Shown: piece by piece, positions 9,543 through 21,191 of the stretch
Numbering within the stretch: position 1 is the stretch's first letter
How the letters are laid out: each line of letters starts with the position of its first letter
DNA from: Cotesia glomerata
Lineage: Eukaryota > Arthropoda > Insecta > Hymenoptera > Braconidae
DNA length: 64,000 nucleotides
Direction of reading: 5' to 3'
Assembly (NCBI RefSeq): GCF_020080835.1
Contig: NC_058163.1
Span: 3,321,318 to 3,385,317 of the forward strand
The notes under the pieces: model-generated
Seen by the model: the letters and a program-made list of their open reading frames with translations, nothing else
Databases searched by the model: none
Told to the model about the DNA's origin: nothing
Position numbers and translations under genes: made by a program

Positions 9543-11459
9543 ATGGAAGCAAATATTTCTGCTCATTTGATCGGTATCCATCAAATTAAGAGAAAAACGC
9601 AAAGAGATAAGCTTATTACAGTTAATCGTATTGCAAATGAAATAATTAAAACATTAAGTGAGAATGAATCTGTAAAAACACTGATGGAGAAGTCTGAAAT
9701 GCCGGAAGATATGAAGCCGTTCGTACGAGTGGAAATAGCCAAACAATTAAAAGAGTCCAAGGAAATCATCAATGCTCTTAAATCTGATGACATTTTGTTG
9801 ACAAACCGTGCTCTTAAAGCCAAATGGTTTTTTAATGGGAACAATAATTCGATAAAACTTTACCGTGAGCAGATTTGGCCGTTTGTATCTTTGAAACTTC
9901 GAAAGAAAATAATTAGGTGTCTAGCTAATAATATAACAAAGGCCATTTTTGCTGAAGAATTTTACAAGGAAGTGGCTTCCTTGTATGGAGAAGACCAAGC
10001 TCAGCCTCTTCTCATTGTCTGCAGCCAAGATTTTATTGAACGCTGTTTTGATGATAATAATTTTCAACTGGATGGCAAAAGAAATATGAGATTTTTATTC
10101 TACAAAAATCCAAAGATCATTATAAATTATCTCAAACGTCGTAGCAATGATCAGATTAACAAATCAATTGTTTACAAGTCTTTAGATTTGTTCAACTTCC
10201 TTCCAAGATTAATTAAGAAGTATGATCAGGATTTTGTTGAAATAATGGAATTATACGATCATTATACGTGTTGTGCTAAACTTAGCAAAAGGCGTACAAA
10301 AATATTTTTGAATAAGTGCAAAGACGCTTTGATAAAAAATGGTGAATTATTTCTACCTATTTTGGATTTGAAGAGCGTTTCGAAATTACTGACCAAAGAG
10401 CAGTTTTCAACCATGCTAGAAACACTGTACCCAGACGATATTGAAAGATTTCAGCCCTACGATAGTATAAAATATCTCGAATTTTTTGAAAAAGAAGATA
10501 AATTTCGTATCCTGTTAACTTCATTTGAAAAATTCTATGAAGTAAATATTCTTAACTGCTCTGAATTAATAAACAATTATGCATTCATAGAAATACTTCC
10601 TCCTGAAGATCGCTTTAAATTAGCAAGAATTCAATGTGAAAAAATAACGAAAGATGATGTCTCCAAAGAGTCCTATTGGATTTCTCTTTTACCACTTGAA
10701 GAATCGATTCCACACCTCAAAGCACGAATCAACAGTTCGACTTCTTCTAGCGATCGATGTATTTATTTGGCGGTATTAATTGACACCTGTTTTTTCAATT
10801 ATGATAAGGATGCATTACTTGAAGTACTTGAATATATTTGGGAAAGGCACAAAGATGAATCGCCTGAAGACTTAGTGAATATTTTCTTTACCGAGAGAAT
10901 TGATTTGAAATTGAATGAACCTCGAATCAATCTACTGGAAACGCTCAGTCAAAATCACTTCGACATAATTTATAAATTAATTAAGATGTTGCATGCCAAA
11001 GGATTAGTGGATGCTGCAGACAGAATATTTAAATTGATGAAATGGGTATATCGGTTTGATATCATGAATAATATAGGAAATGATAAAATGAACTTCATTG
11101 TTGATCTATTTGAAAATGAGTACTATTGTTACTATCTGATTTATAGTGATATTGAGTTCGAAATTCGATTTTTAAAAGAACTGATTAAAGTTTTACAGTC
11201 CAAGAATGAAAACAATGAAACTTATCCAACTTTTAATTGGATAATATACATTACTTGCGCAGTCTATGGCTTGAATAAGCATTTAGCAGTTGCTAAAAAG
11301 ATGTCTCTCAAGGACTTTCCATGGATCTTGAATGGAGCGAAGAAAGTACTGAGCATCAATGATGATAGTTATGACGAGAGATGCTTGAGGGGCATATTGA
11401 GAAAAAAAGATAAAGGTCTGTATGATGAATTAATTCTTGAAATGCAAGCATCCTTATAA
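9543..11459 (+). CDS. Uncharacterised 638-residue protein, probably all alpha-helical
   Basis: Intact ORF from ATG 9543 to TAA at 11457-11459, with no intron. The protein is rich in Lys, Glu, Leu and Ile and shows repeated helix-pair spacing, for example the phrases IWPFVSLKLRKKIIRCLA, ASLYGEDQAQPLLIVCS and LLPLEESIPHLKARI, so a HEAT-like solenoid is plausible. I see no catalytic motif, signal peptide or membrane segment. It has a general likeness to uncharacterised hymenopteran proteins that I recall only loosely, so I do not name it. The ATG lies 17 bases after the gap, so an upstream exon or longer N-terminus cannot be excluded. It sits between the two arms of the ankyrin-PRANC array and points away from the minus-strand arm. 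Confidence 0.8.
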   Translation: MEANISAHLIGIHQIKRKTQRDKLITVNRIANEIIKTLSENESVKTLMEKSEMPEDMKPFVRVEIAKQLKESKEIINALKSDDILLTNRALKAKWFFNGNNNSIKLYREQIWPFVSLKLRKKIIRCLANNITKAIFAEEFYKEVASLYGEDQAQPLLIVCSQDFIERCFDDNNFQLDGKRNMRFLFYKNPKIIINYLKRRSNDQINKSIVYKSLDLFNFLPRLIKKYDQDFVEIMELYDHYTCCAKLSKRRTKIFLNKCKDALIKNGELFLPILDLKSVSKLLTKEQFSTMLETLYPDDIERFQPYDSIKYLEFFEKEDKFRILLTSFEKFYEVNILNCSELINNYAFIEILPPEDRFKLARIQCEKITKDDVSKESYWISLLPLEESIPHLKARINSSTSSSDRCIYLAVLIDTCFFNYDKDALLEVLEYIWERHKDESPEDLVNIFFTERIDLKLNEPRINLLETLSQNHFDIIYKLIKMLHAKGLVDAADRIFKLMKWVYRFDIMNNIGNDKMNFIVDLFENEYYCYYLIYSDIEFEIRFLKELIKVLQSKNENNETYPTFNWIIYITCAVYGLNKHLAVAKKMSLKDFPWILNGAKKVLSINDDSYDERCLRGILRKKDKGLYDELILEMQASL

Positions 11460-11589
11460 AGCTGTTCTTCAATGCTCATGATATGCTGGATCGATCGTAA
11501 ATTAAATTTTATTCGTGCACTAAATATCAATAATAATAATATTTGACGTAACGTTACTCAAGGAATGTAAGTGATATATAAGAAATATA

Positions 11590-11815
11590 ATATACGTCCG
11601 AAAAAATTTGGAGTATTCAATGACGCACACCAAGTACGTTAAGAAAAATTTTTTTTTCATCTTTTAAACTTGTAACGAAATTTTTTTTCGATAATAATAA
11701 TTGTATAACTGGTACTTGGCTTTTTTAATTTTGTAAATAATATTTTTGATTTCTGTCGGTATTCAATGAACGTGGACTTGGCGCAGTCGTATACAGTGAA
11801 ACTATTTTTGTTGGA
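11590..11815. repeat. Diverged copy of the 60-62 kb palindrome arm
   Basis: Shared phrases with the arms at 60.0-60.6 and 61.9-62.5 kb: gacgcacaccaagtacgtt (about 11620) and gaacgtggacttggcgc with cagtgaaactatttttgtt (about 11769-11812). The inverted partner is mostly lost. Confidence 0.6.
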
Positions 11816-11874
11816 ATTATAAATTAATTTATACTCATTTATTCTTAATGTTATTTGTTATTTTATTTGTTTTA

Positions 11875-11891
11875 TTATTGTTATTATTATG

Positions 11892-11974
<83 letters not shown>
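11875..11974. repeat. (ATT)n microsatellite, about 100 bp
   Basis: Nearly pure ATT/TTA run. It creates poly-isoleucine ORFs on both strands that are not genes. Confidence 0.95.
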
Positions 11975-14109
11975 CTTATTTTGTTTAGTTTCATTTAAAG
12001 CTAAAAGCAGACTTTTTGTTTTTGATTTTTCTTTTCTTTTTTGTTCTTTGATATTATCTTTGCAGAAATAAACATTGAGGGACCTTTCATTAGTATTATA
12101 AGTAGTTATTATTATGAGCAATTTTATTGTTTTCTTTTTAGTTTAAAAAATTATTTTGTACACTCTGTATATTTTTGTATTTTGCTATTGGCCATTAGAG
12201 GACTACGTCCTATGGCCATGTCAATAAATTACAATTACAATTACAATTATTATTATTATTATCATCACATGTAAACATCAGTTGTTGTTAATTAGCACAT
12301 TTAAATATTTAAGTAATAAAATTTGGAACTTTTGATTAATAAACTTATTTTATAGCTATTTAACTATAAACTAGATAATGTAGCGCGCTCGAGTTGTGTT
12401 ATGGATTACGAATACAGTAGACATTCAATAAAGTTACGGTCTTAGGGATAGTGCAACTTTTCAAAGCGGATCTAAGGACCAATATGTATAAAAAATTCGT
12501 ATTTCTCATTATTTCCCTAAGATTTTGATGAAAATCTTAACCTACTTTGATAAAAAAAAACCAAGTGGGGAGTGAACGTAAATTATGAAAGCGTAACATT
12601 ATTGAGTGGCTACTGTAAACACATTATCATACAACATACGATAGAATCTGGTTTGCTCATATTTCAAAAGGAAGAATAGAAATGTTGAGGTAGTAAGCTC
12701 TTGATTTTTATAATTTCGAAACTCAATCGATAGCATTCAAAATATGATGTAAATAAACGAAATTAGTCGATAATTTCACGAACAGTGATGCTCATGTATA
12801 TTCATTATCGCCAAACGACTTTACCATGTTTCTACCATCCTGGTTCGAAAAAAAGATTTAAAAAGATTGACAATGTTAATTCTTCATAAGGAAGGAATTA
12901 AAAAGTATTTAAAATATTCAGAAGTATTGAAAAGAATTCTAATTTTGTTATTTATAATACTTGTTGATTAATTTTTCCAATAAGGGTATGGTCATCGATA
13001 ATGTTTAATACCCTGGTTAGAAAAACGAATTTAAAGAAATTGACAATGTTAATTCTCCGCGAAAGAAGAAATTAAAAATTATTTAAAGTAGTTAGGAGTA
13101 TTGAAAATAATTCGAATTTCGTTGCTTTACATACTTTTTAATTTTTTAGTTTAATCGGGGTACTTGAATTTTTAATTGAAATAGCAGTAGGTGTATCTAG
13201 GAGGGCCTGACTTGCCGGAAGAATCGTAGGACTCGGCCCTTGAAATTAAAAAAAAAAATTTTATACTAAATTATAAAATTCTGCTAAGCAATCTAAATAG
13301 TCCATTTATTGAAAAAGATTTGTTGTCATGACATGTTACGGTATGGTTAAAAAAAAAGATTAAGAACCATAAGAAGAGGATTTAAAAGTATTAGATTTAT
13401 CACAAAATGAATACTTTTAAATTCTCTTTTTGTTGTTATCAATCATTTTTTTTTAACTAAGGCCGTAACCATCGCAATACTTTCAATTAAATAAAAACAC
13501 GCGTATTAATAGATCGGAAATAATACAATTCAAAATTTATCCAAGCAAGATGTAAGAGAATTGAAAACAATTCAGAATAATCCACGATTTTTTTTACTTT
13601 TTGCGTTAAGTTTGTTATTGGTATTTTGAATCAATGTTCTCCACCGAGGCAAATATCGACAACTAATTAATAATAGTTCAGTATATTATTGTAAATAAGT
13701 ATTTATATTATAGCAGACGAAAACTAAAGAGTTAGTTCATCAATACTGGTTACAAATTTTTTATGATATAATTATCGTCGTCAGTGTATTTTGTATCTTT
13801 TTAAAGTTTGTGTTCTCAATGCATATGCAAAATATATACCAATCAAAATAAATAAGAATTAGAGTTCCTAACTTTCGACCGCTGACAAAATAACCCCGAT
13901 AAAACATCAACAACAAAACAATTGCGCAATTTAACACGGGTTTTGCATATGTGTGCCATATGAGTTATGATAAGAGCGCGCGAATCATTCATGGACTTGA
14001 AGTGTTTCATAATAACTATATCTATGATTTTTTAATACTTGACTTGTAACCCATAAATACCACTTACAGACTTAATTTTATTTATTTTTCTATCTATTGT
14101 GAATATTGC

Positions 14110-14140
<31 letters not shown>
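11975..14140. other. Intergenic stretch with dispersed repeats, no gene
   Basis: No supported gene. Two diverged copies of a repeat lie at about 12828-12960 and 13010-13140 (shared phrases tggtt.gaaaaa, gattgacaatgttaattct and gaagtattgaaaa). A further tggttaaaaaaaaagatt piece is near 13343. An (AGT)n run is at 14110-14134. Confidence 0.5.
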
Positions 14141-14164
14141 ATGGATTTTAGTAGAGTTGGTATT

Positions 14165-14430
14165 TATGAAAAGATTTCTTTATAGACTATGTTTTTGACA
14201 AATTTATTATGCTTGTCATGAGCTAAAGAGACTTGTAACGCCGACCAAGATCGTACTCTCGAAAAGGCAACGTAAAGTTATCCATGATTAAAAACATCTT
14301 TAATAAGATCAACTCCAATTTTCTCAAAAGTTTGACCCTGGGCTTTGTTAATAGTCATGCAAAATACTACTTTGATGGGAAATTGTCGTCTTTTAAAAGT
14401 AAAAGGATATGTATTTTCGCAGTACAATGT
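14165..14430 (-). pseudogene. Helitron helicase C-terminus relic
   Basis: The minus strand reads RRQFPIKVVFCMTINKAQGQ, then TFEKIGVDL..DVFNHG, a stop, then LYVAFSRVRSW. This is the C-terminal end of the PIF1-type helicase of Helitron Rep/Hel proteins (motifs V and VI, usual form NHGQLYVAFSRVRS). The TAA at 14278-14280 stands where Gln is expected, as from CAA by C to T. The frame stays open to a stop near 14165. The upstream Rep and most of the helicase are absent, replaced by a 173-bp tandem array. Immobile by itself. Confidence 0.8.
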
Positions 14431-14469
14431 TATCCTATTTATAAAAACAATCTCTCCAACTTTGATCAG

Positions 14470-15300
14470 TATATTAAAGATACGGTAAAATGATCTGAAT
14501 ACTTTTTTGTAGAGAATAATTTTTCCTTTACTTCCCAACCATTAACTAGCTGGGAGTGAAAAAATTGTGGAATATGAGAAATGGAAACTTGATTTTTGGA
14601 CAAGATTCCAATTTATAACCGAGACACAGCTCCAACTTTTTTTCGGCTGAAAATACGGTAAAATGGTTTGGGTACTTTTTTGTAGAGAATGCTTTATCTT
14701 ATAATTCCCAACCATTCACTCGCTGAAAGTAAAAAACTTGTGGAATATCAGAAGTGGAAACTTGATTTTTGAACTGGATTGCATTTTTCAACCGAGACAC
14801 AGCTTCAACTTATTGGCGGCTGAAGATATGGTTAAATGATGTGAGTACTTTTTTGTAGAGAATATTTATTTTATGATTCCCAAGCATTCACTAGCTGAAA
14901 ATGAATGACTTATGGAATATCAGAAATGGAAACTTGATTTTTTAACAAAATTGCAATTTTGAACCGAGACACAGCTAGAACTTTTTTTCGGCTGAAAATA
15001 CAGTAAAATGATCTGAATACTTTTTTGTAGGGAATAATTTTTCCAATAATTCTCAACCATTCACTAGTTGAAAGTGAAAAACTTGTGGAATATCGAAAAT
15101 GGAAACTTGATTTTTGATCTAAATTGCATTTTTCAACCGAGACACAGCTCCAAATTTTTTCAGGGTTAAACATACAGTAAAATGATCTGAATACTTTTTT
15201 GTAGAGAATAATTTTTCCTATACTTCCCAACCATTCACTAGCTGAAAATGAAAAAATTGTGGAATATCGAAAATGGAAACTTGATTTTTGAACAAGGTTG
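14470..15300. repeat. 173-bp tandem array, about 4.5 units
   Basis: The landmark acttttttgtagagaat recurs at 14501, 14674, 14847, 15019 (as gtaggg) and 15193, so the spacing is 172-174 bp. Each unit also carries cccaaccatt.actagctg, ggaaacttgattttt and accgagacacagct. The array lies directly on the 5' side (minus-strand sense) of the Helitron helicase relic, and one landmark lies inside that relic's open frame. Units differ by scattered substitutions, so the array is not recent. Confidence 0.85.
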
Positions 15301-16845
15301 CAGTTGCAGCGGCAGTTTCTTGTTAGTCACATCTTCAAAGTCTATACTACTCAAAAGTATTCCGCCAGACGTATTGCTCAATTTAGAATTACAGTCATCA
15401 GTAATCGATTCTTCAACGTCTTTTAAAGAATCGCTGCTATCATTTTGAGAAAGTCCATAGCTATTTTTTAAATCATTAGAATCATTTTTTAGATGTTCAC
15501 TATTATCTACATAATAATCTATATGTTCATTTAAATCGATGTCAACACTTTTTTCAGGTGTAGAAGTAGATGGAATGTTTTCTTCGGAGTCATTGATAGT
15601 AATACTGTCATTATTAACTAATTTTCTTTTATTAAGCATTTGATCAATATTACTTTGTATGGAATTATCAGTGGAATCATCATTTTTCTTCTGCTTACTA
15701 TTATCTAAAATTTTATTCAGTTCATTTTCATCTTGTTTTCTTTTACTATTCAAATCCTCGCGTTCATTTTCGGTAATCAAATTCGATTGTAATTCAGCAG
15801 AACTTCCAGTATATTCTTCAAACTCATATTTTAAGAAAACATCTGCACGCACTAAACTGTTCCATTTCGTTAAGCTTCTTTCTTTTTTATCTCCGAAAAA
15901 TTGCTCAACGTAGCCAGTTGTTGCATGTTCAACGTCGTCAGGAAAACATGAAGACGTCCACAATGGAAATTCATAAGCTCTCGCCAAAAATTCTTGAATA
16001 AAATCTTCAGCATAATATGCATTAGCGGCTTTTCCCAATATTTTGATATCTTTTGCTGAGTTAAAGATATTGTTGATGAATGTTTTGACAGGACTAGGTT
16101 CGCTTGTGTTATCGGTCTATTCTTGATCTTCTTCTTTATCTGAGTCATTATTTATTTTAGTTTCATCAATTTCTTTGCGATAAATGTTTTCAGCTGATGT
16201 CGGGCTTAGGCCACTGTTTGTCCAGTTATTTTAATAATTGAATCGTCACGTTCATTCAAGGTAACAATACAGATTAGTCTAAATATCTTCTCAAATTCTT
16301 TAACAGTCTGACAATCTATCATAAGAGCTATACCGTATAGATAAAAATTTTTGACCAGAGAATTTTTTTGATTTTTTCAACACTTCCATTCACTTATCAT
16401 GTGTACAAAATGGGCAACATCAAGACGAATAAAAGTAGAAATTGGTGGTCTAGAAACGTGAGAAGTGTCACCGATAGTTCGTAGATACATAGTATCAATA
16501 TACGTTTTTATTGATTGATCATTGAATGCGAATGAGAGCGCGTTAATCAATGCTCTAGAGCTATCACAGCTGGCTTCTGTTGGCTTATGTGCTCCGATAT
16601 AAAGCCAAGATTTCAGCCACCAGACTAATGTTTGTGTACTTTGACATTCTGTTAATAATTGATGAACAGAGTGACTTTTTTTCTTTTAAATTAATAACAA
16701 TGGCGTATAAAAATATGTGACCAAATTTTTCTCCATTAAGGTGAGTTATTGGTTGTATGATACTACCAGTACCATCAATAGCCTTTTCAAGGTGATTGGG
16801 TGCAAGTTGTTTGAAGTTTTCTGAGTAGAAATTCTGTCACTAGTA
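15301..16845 (-). pseudogene. Large transposase relic, superfamily not settled
   Basis: Read on the minus strand. From 16845 toward 16200 there are broken frames with IDGTGSIIQPITHLNGEKFG, then ALINALSFAFNDQSIKTYI and STFIRLDVAHFVHMISEWK. From about 16100 to 15800 comes GKAANAYYAEDFIQEFLARA with YEFPLWTSS and an E..F..K.......RAD.F pattern, then an acidic, Ser/Asn/Lys-rich tail ending near 15238-15301. The DVAHF block and the FPLWTS...E..F..K block recall large insect transposase-like genes, but I cannot assign a superfamily. Frameshifts and stops rule out function. Confidence 0.55.
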
Positions 16846-19800
16846 ATGTTCTACATAAGTTACTTGTTGAGTGTATCATACTGTTAGAAAATGCTGGATT
16901 TTATGTGGATGTTGTAACTTCGGATGGTGCGCAATGGAATCGAGGAGCGTGGACACTGTTTGGCATTAAGGATGGCCAATCTAGCTGTGAACATCCATTT
17001 GACTCCGACCGAAGACTTTGGTTTATGTCTGACTTTCCACATTTAATCAAATGTTTTAGAAAAAAGATTATGGAAAAGTTGTTTTTCTGGGTACGTCATA
17101 TTTTGAAATAAATCCTAAAAAACATGGTTAGATATAACTATGCCATGATGTCAGGTATAATCATGCCTGCTCATGTGTGATTGTCATTTTTTGCCGCGTG
17201 ATTCATTTTTAATAAATAAATATTTATGAGCATAATGATTGTAGTTCTTGGAGCTTTACGAGATAGTTTTTTCTTTGCAGACACCTGATGGATTTGTAAG
17301 AAAAATTCATTGGGAAATTTTATTACAATATGAAACGTATTTAAAAGCAAATCTAAAGATAGCCTATAAACTGACTCCACAGCATTTAAATCCAGAAGGA
17401 TACCAAAAAATGAATGTTTCTTTGGCTTACCAGGTAACAATAAAAATATACGCAAGGTTTCTATCTAAAATGATTGATCCACTTAAATTGTAAATTGATA
17501 TTTTTCATCCTATTTCTTTCAATACTTTCACTGATAATCTTATTGAATATTATCTGAGGGATTTATTAAGTATTAATTGCTATTATTAAAATCTTTTGTT
17601 TTCAGTTATTTTCGAAAAATATTCAAGTTGCTATGAAAATGTATAAAAACGAAACTGCTGAGCTCAGAGATTGTGATTCAACAATTGCTTTCATCGAACG
17701 AGTAGATAATTTGATCCAAGCGATGAGTTCACATACCCCTCAAGATGATTTGCGTTTGAATCAGGAGTATCCTCAAAAAAGGGTAACGTTTAGCAAATAA
17801 TTAATTCCTTTCAATAGTTTTGCACGCCTCATAGCGCGAAGCGCGTGAGGTTGTGCTTTATACTCGACTCGTCAAGATCAAGCAATTTTGTGATCTTTTA
17901 ATGCCTCTATCACAACCACATTACACTTGTTCAATAATATAAGTAGACGTACACCGAAAAACACTTAAATTAAACCATCTTTTACTTTCTAAAATCATTT
18001 CATGTTGCTATTTTGAAAAAAAAAAACGTTTTGAAAAAAATTTTACGTGGACGTCCGGATGTCACCCCATTTTGGATGTACCAACGATTACTCCCGAACA
18101 AATTGATATTTCAAGACCGGACCTTTTTTATTAGTTTAAGAATTCGATGAACTGGGTCCGTATTTCATATCAGTGGCCTAGCTTATGTATTTTTTTTTTA
18201 ATTGAATTTTTATTAAAATTCACGGATACAACCGTACAAAGCCAAACGAACTTTTCTTATTTGTCACGTGAAAACTATGGCGCCACTTGATCAAGCTAGA
18301 TTTTTTTAGACTGCGTGCGCATATGACAAGAAAAAAGGGCGCCGATATTTAAAAAAAAAAATAAAAAATACTCTGTAAGAAATTACTTAATTATAATTTT
18401 TTTTTTTAATTAATTATACAATTAATTTTTTTCTTAAAAAATGATTGAGCGTTATGAGGCGTGCACTTTTGGATTTTCCAAACTTTTTTACAGTTTTTTC
18501 ACAATAATAAAGTAGAAATGGAAACATTAAATGGAGATCCATTCCTAACATAAAAATATTCAATATTTGTGCACTTAAATATTGGAATAAATACTGACTA
18601 TCCATGAAGTTTGTGTAAGTAGAAAATAATTAAATAGCTCAAAAACACTACAAACTAAGCGTGTCATTTTTTCTATTTTTGTTTGGTTTATAATCAAATC
18701 TGAAATTATAACTTTATATATAATTAATTTGATATTCAGTTTTATTTATTGTTCCCGAATGTACAAATTATTGTGTTGAATCATTGAGCGAATGATGAAT
18801 TTATGAATGATTATTATTAAACATTGCTTTGTCTGATGGACGAATTCAGTTAATTTGAATTCACTTATTAACAAGCTTCTAAAATTTACCCAAAAGGAGT
18901 TCTGGGTCTACCATTTATTATATTTTCTACTAAATTTTATGTCTTTATCATAATATGATAATTTCTTTTTTTTTCTCCAAATAATGGTTACGACAATGTG
19001 ATTAAAAAATTATAATATTCATTTTCGCTAGGCAATTATTGAGTTTTTGAATTATCTAAAAATTTGGGAAGCTAAAGCAAATGATGAGAAGCAACTCAAT
19101 AAAAAAAAAAAAGAAGAAAAAACAAAAACAGGACGATGAAATCGAAGGCAAATTTTTTTTTGCAATTACTCCGAGTACTCTGACAGGATTAAAAATCACA
19201 CTGCAAGCTACTCTCGAGTTGGCAGAATTTTTAAAAGAAAAGTGCAACTATGATTATTTGATGACGTCACGTCTTAATCAAGATCAATTAGAAGTATGTA
19301 TCAATGAAAATATACCTATAAAATTCACATGTATCAATTGAGCTTGTATAATTTACTATTTTGTGAATATTGTAATGTTTTAACTTTAAATCTTTTTCAG
19401 AAATTTTTTGGTATAATGCGAAATGTCTGTCGGTGTAATGATCATCCCAATACTATTCTTTTTGGGCAAGTTTTCCGGTTATTATGCTCCTATTCCTTAG
19501 TCACTCCACCGAAAGGGTCCAATGTCACTGCCGGTGAGCTTCTTCAATCTTTAATGCAATCAAAAGAATCATTGGCTGCAGCCACTGCTTTAAAAAAAAT
19601 TGGCTTGATGACATAGACGCTATTGTTGAAAATGGTATTGTCAATAACAACAATTCATCTAATCAAGATATGAATGGAAACGTTTCTGTTGCTAAAATAC
19701 CTTTTGAAAGTTTGCTGGACGATGACAGTGATGAAGAAGCAGGATCCAGTTTTCATTCTTTCCTTAGAGAACCATTTGATAATATCTTAAATGAAGACAG

Positions 19801-19968
19801 TGATGATGATATTGATGAGGATAAACATTTATGTCATGATAATTATTATCCATTTGAATTATTCATTTGCTGCTGAAGATTTTAATGGCAATACTGTATT
19901 CGGTAAAGATCAAGAAGAAGAAAACACCTCTCTCAATGAAGATAAAGGCGAAGAACATCTGAGATAGT
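16845..19968 (+). pseudogene. P-element/THAP9-like transposase relic with introns
   Basis: Exon-like blocks with good splice sites: 16845-17090 (donor gtacgt), 17281-17433, 17606-17782, 19032-19293 and 19401-19968. Block 1 reads VTSDGAQWNRGAWTLFGI, then SCEHPFDSDRRLWFMSDF and PHLIKCFRKK, the second-aspartate region of P-element and THAP9 transposases. Block 5 has FFGIMRNV...HPNTILF, then YSLVTPPKGSNVTAGELL, the family's C-terminal block. An A-run near 19590 carries a one-base frameshift: in the other frame the reading continues to 19876 in an acidic D/E-rich tail, and a second shift extends it to 19968. The THAP zinc finger and first catalytic segment are missing; the 5' end abuts a different transposase relic on the other strand. 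Intron 3 holds a separate inverted-repeat element. Confidence 0.75.
17821..18465. mobile_element. 645-bp element with tgcacgcctcatagcgc inverted ends
   Basis: Left end gcacgcctcatagcgc (from 17822) and right end gcgttatgaggcgtgc (18449-18464) are inverse with one mismatch. Near the left end is the palindrome gcgcgaagcgcg. No transposase inside, so it is non-autonomous. It sits in intron 3 of the P-like relic. Confidence 0.65.
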
Positions 19969-20238
19969 ACTGAGTAGTATCTAGAGAGTAGCCAATACCA
20001 TCCAGCTAGCAATGAATAGTATGTGAAATTTTATTTTTTTTCAGATAGCACTGAGTACTATCCGGCTTAGTAACCAGTACTATCTTGTTCTTTCCGTGTA
20101 TTGGTACTAAGAAAAAATGATAAGAAACACTGATTTTTAAAAATTGAATTTGGAACAACTTTTATTCGAAAAATTTTTTTATATGACCAGTATTTACTTC
20201 GTAATTTCACAAATTATCTTGAAACAATAAAATTTCAG
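19969..20238. other. Short stretch without a gene
   Basis: Contains two agtac/gtact-type inverted motifs (gatagtactgagtagtatc at about 19964-19982, a relative near 20043-20090). No gene. Confidence 0.4.
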
Positions 20239-20660
20239 GCCTCATCAGACTGAAAAGTGCTGAACATTCTGTACAAAAATGCCTCGCAGGTAGCAGCTCT
20301 GGACCTGGGTTACGGAACATCAACAGTGAGTCAAATAAAGCAGCAGCAGCCAAAAGTCCTGGACAAGGGCGCGACCATCGTCGACGTGGTCCTAGCGGGA
20401 GCAACCTACACCGAGAAAACCGGGAGCTACGTCAACACAGAGAGCCGAGCCCGGCAGACTGGAGCTGCGCTGCCTCCACCAAGGATGGCCAGGCCCGACT
20501 GGAAAATCATCCGGATCCTGGCCGAGTTCTCCGGGATTAGTTTGCCCTACGATAACTTGGATCAAGTCCGAGACAGGATCTTCGAGATTGCGCCGCACCT
20601 GGTTCGCTACGGGGATGTCGAACCTACAAATTTCTTCGCCTAGGCGCTGGAATTCCCCAG
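20239..20660 (+). pseudogene. NADH-ubiquinone oxidoreductase 75-kDa subunit fragment
   Basis: One exon-like block, much more GC-rich than its surroundings. It encodes ASQVAALDLGYG, VDVVLAGATYTEKTGSYVNT, then PDWKIIRILAEFSGISLPYD and APHLVRYGDVEPTNFF, the C-terminal part of complex I subunit NDUFS1/ND-75. About 28 residues usually found between the VAALDLGY segment and the DV.L.GA.YTEK segment (the FLLGADE...VYQGHHG stretch) are missing. A TAG at 20641-20643 interrupts the end; the frame continues as ALEFPR up to a gtaagt donor at 20661, and TAG fits a former CAG. An intact-looking acceptor (tttcag, to 20238) precedes it. Retained splice sites argue for a DNA-level duplication, not a retrocopy. 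The working gene must be elsewhere. Confidence 0.8.
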
Positions 20661-21191
20661 GGTAAGTTTGACTTTAACTCAAACTTCAATTCAAGTAGAT
20701 TTCTCCCACTTTCACTCTGGTAACCAGTGCCCTCTTGCGGGCAGATAAGCACACTCATTTTTATTTAAAAAATTTACTAAAAGTAGGGGGTTTTCTTTAT
20801 TATAGTGAAGCGTGCAGATATCTGACGAACTTTTTATTTTGTTTAAAAAATAAATTAATTGTGAGGAAAGAACTTTAAAAAAATATACTAATAATTTTTT
20901 AAAACATTCACATGTGAAATTTTTAATAATTTTCTTATTTAAAATAAATTTAAGTCTGATTTTTCAATCAGTGTTTAAAAATTTGGATATATTACGGGGA
21001 AAATATTAGTTATGTTAAACAATTTTTTAAATAAAAATAGAATTAAATTTTAAATAACTTTGATTTTAAGAAATTATCTATGTAACCACTACTGTCACCG
21101 TAATATCAGCTCAATTTTGTCAGCTTAATAAAAGCTCTAATTATAGTTATATTTGTAAATATAAAATAAATTTTTAAATAATTCGTTTAGA
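20661..21191. other. AT-rich stretch without a gene
   Basis: Follows the donor of the ND-75 fragment and may be its old intron. Nothing else seen. Confidence 0.4.

Noticed and set aside
11858..12121. ORFs with long poly-isoleucine runs on both strands
   Set aside because: They are translations of the (ATT)n microsatellite.
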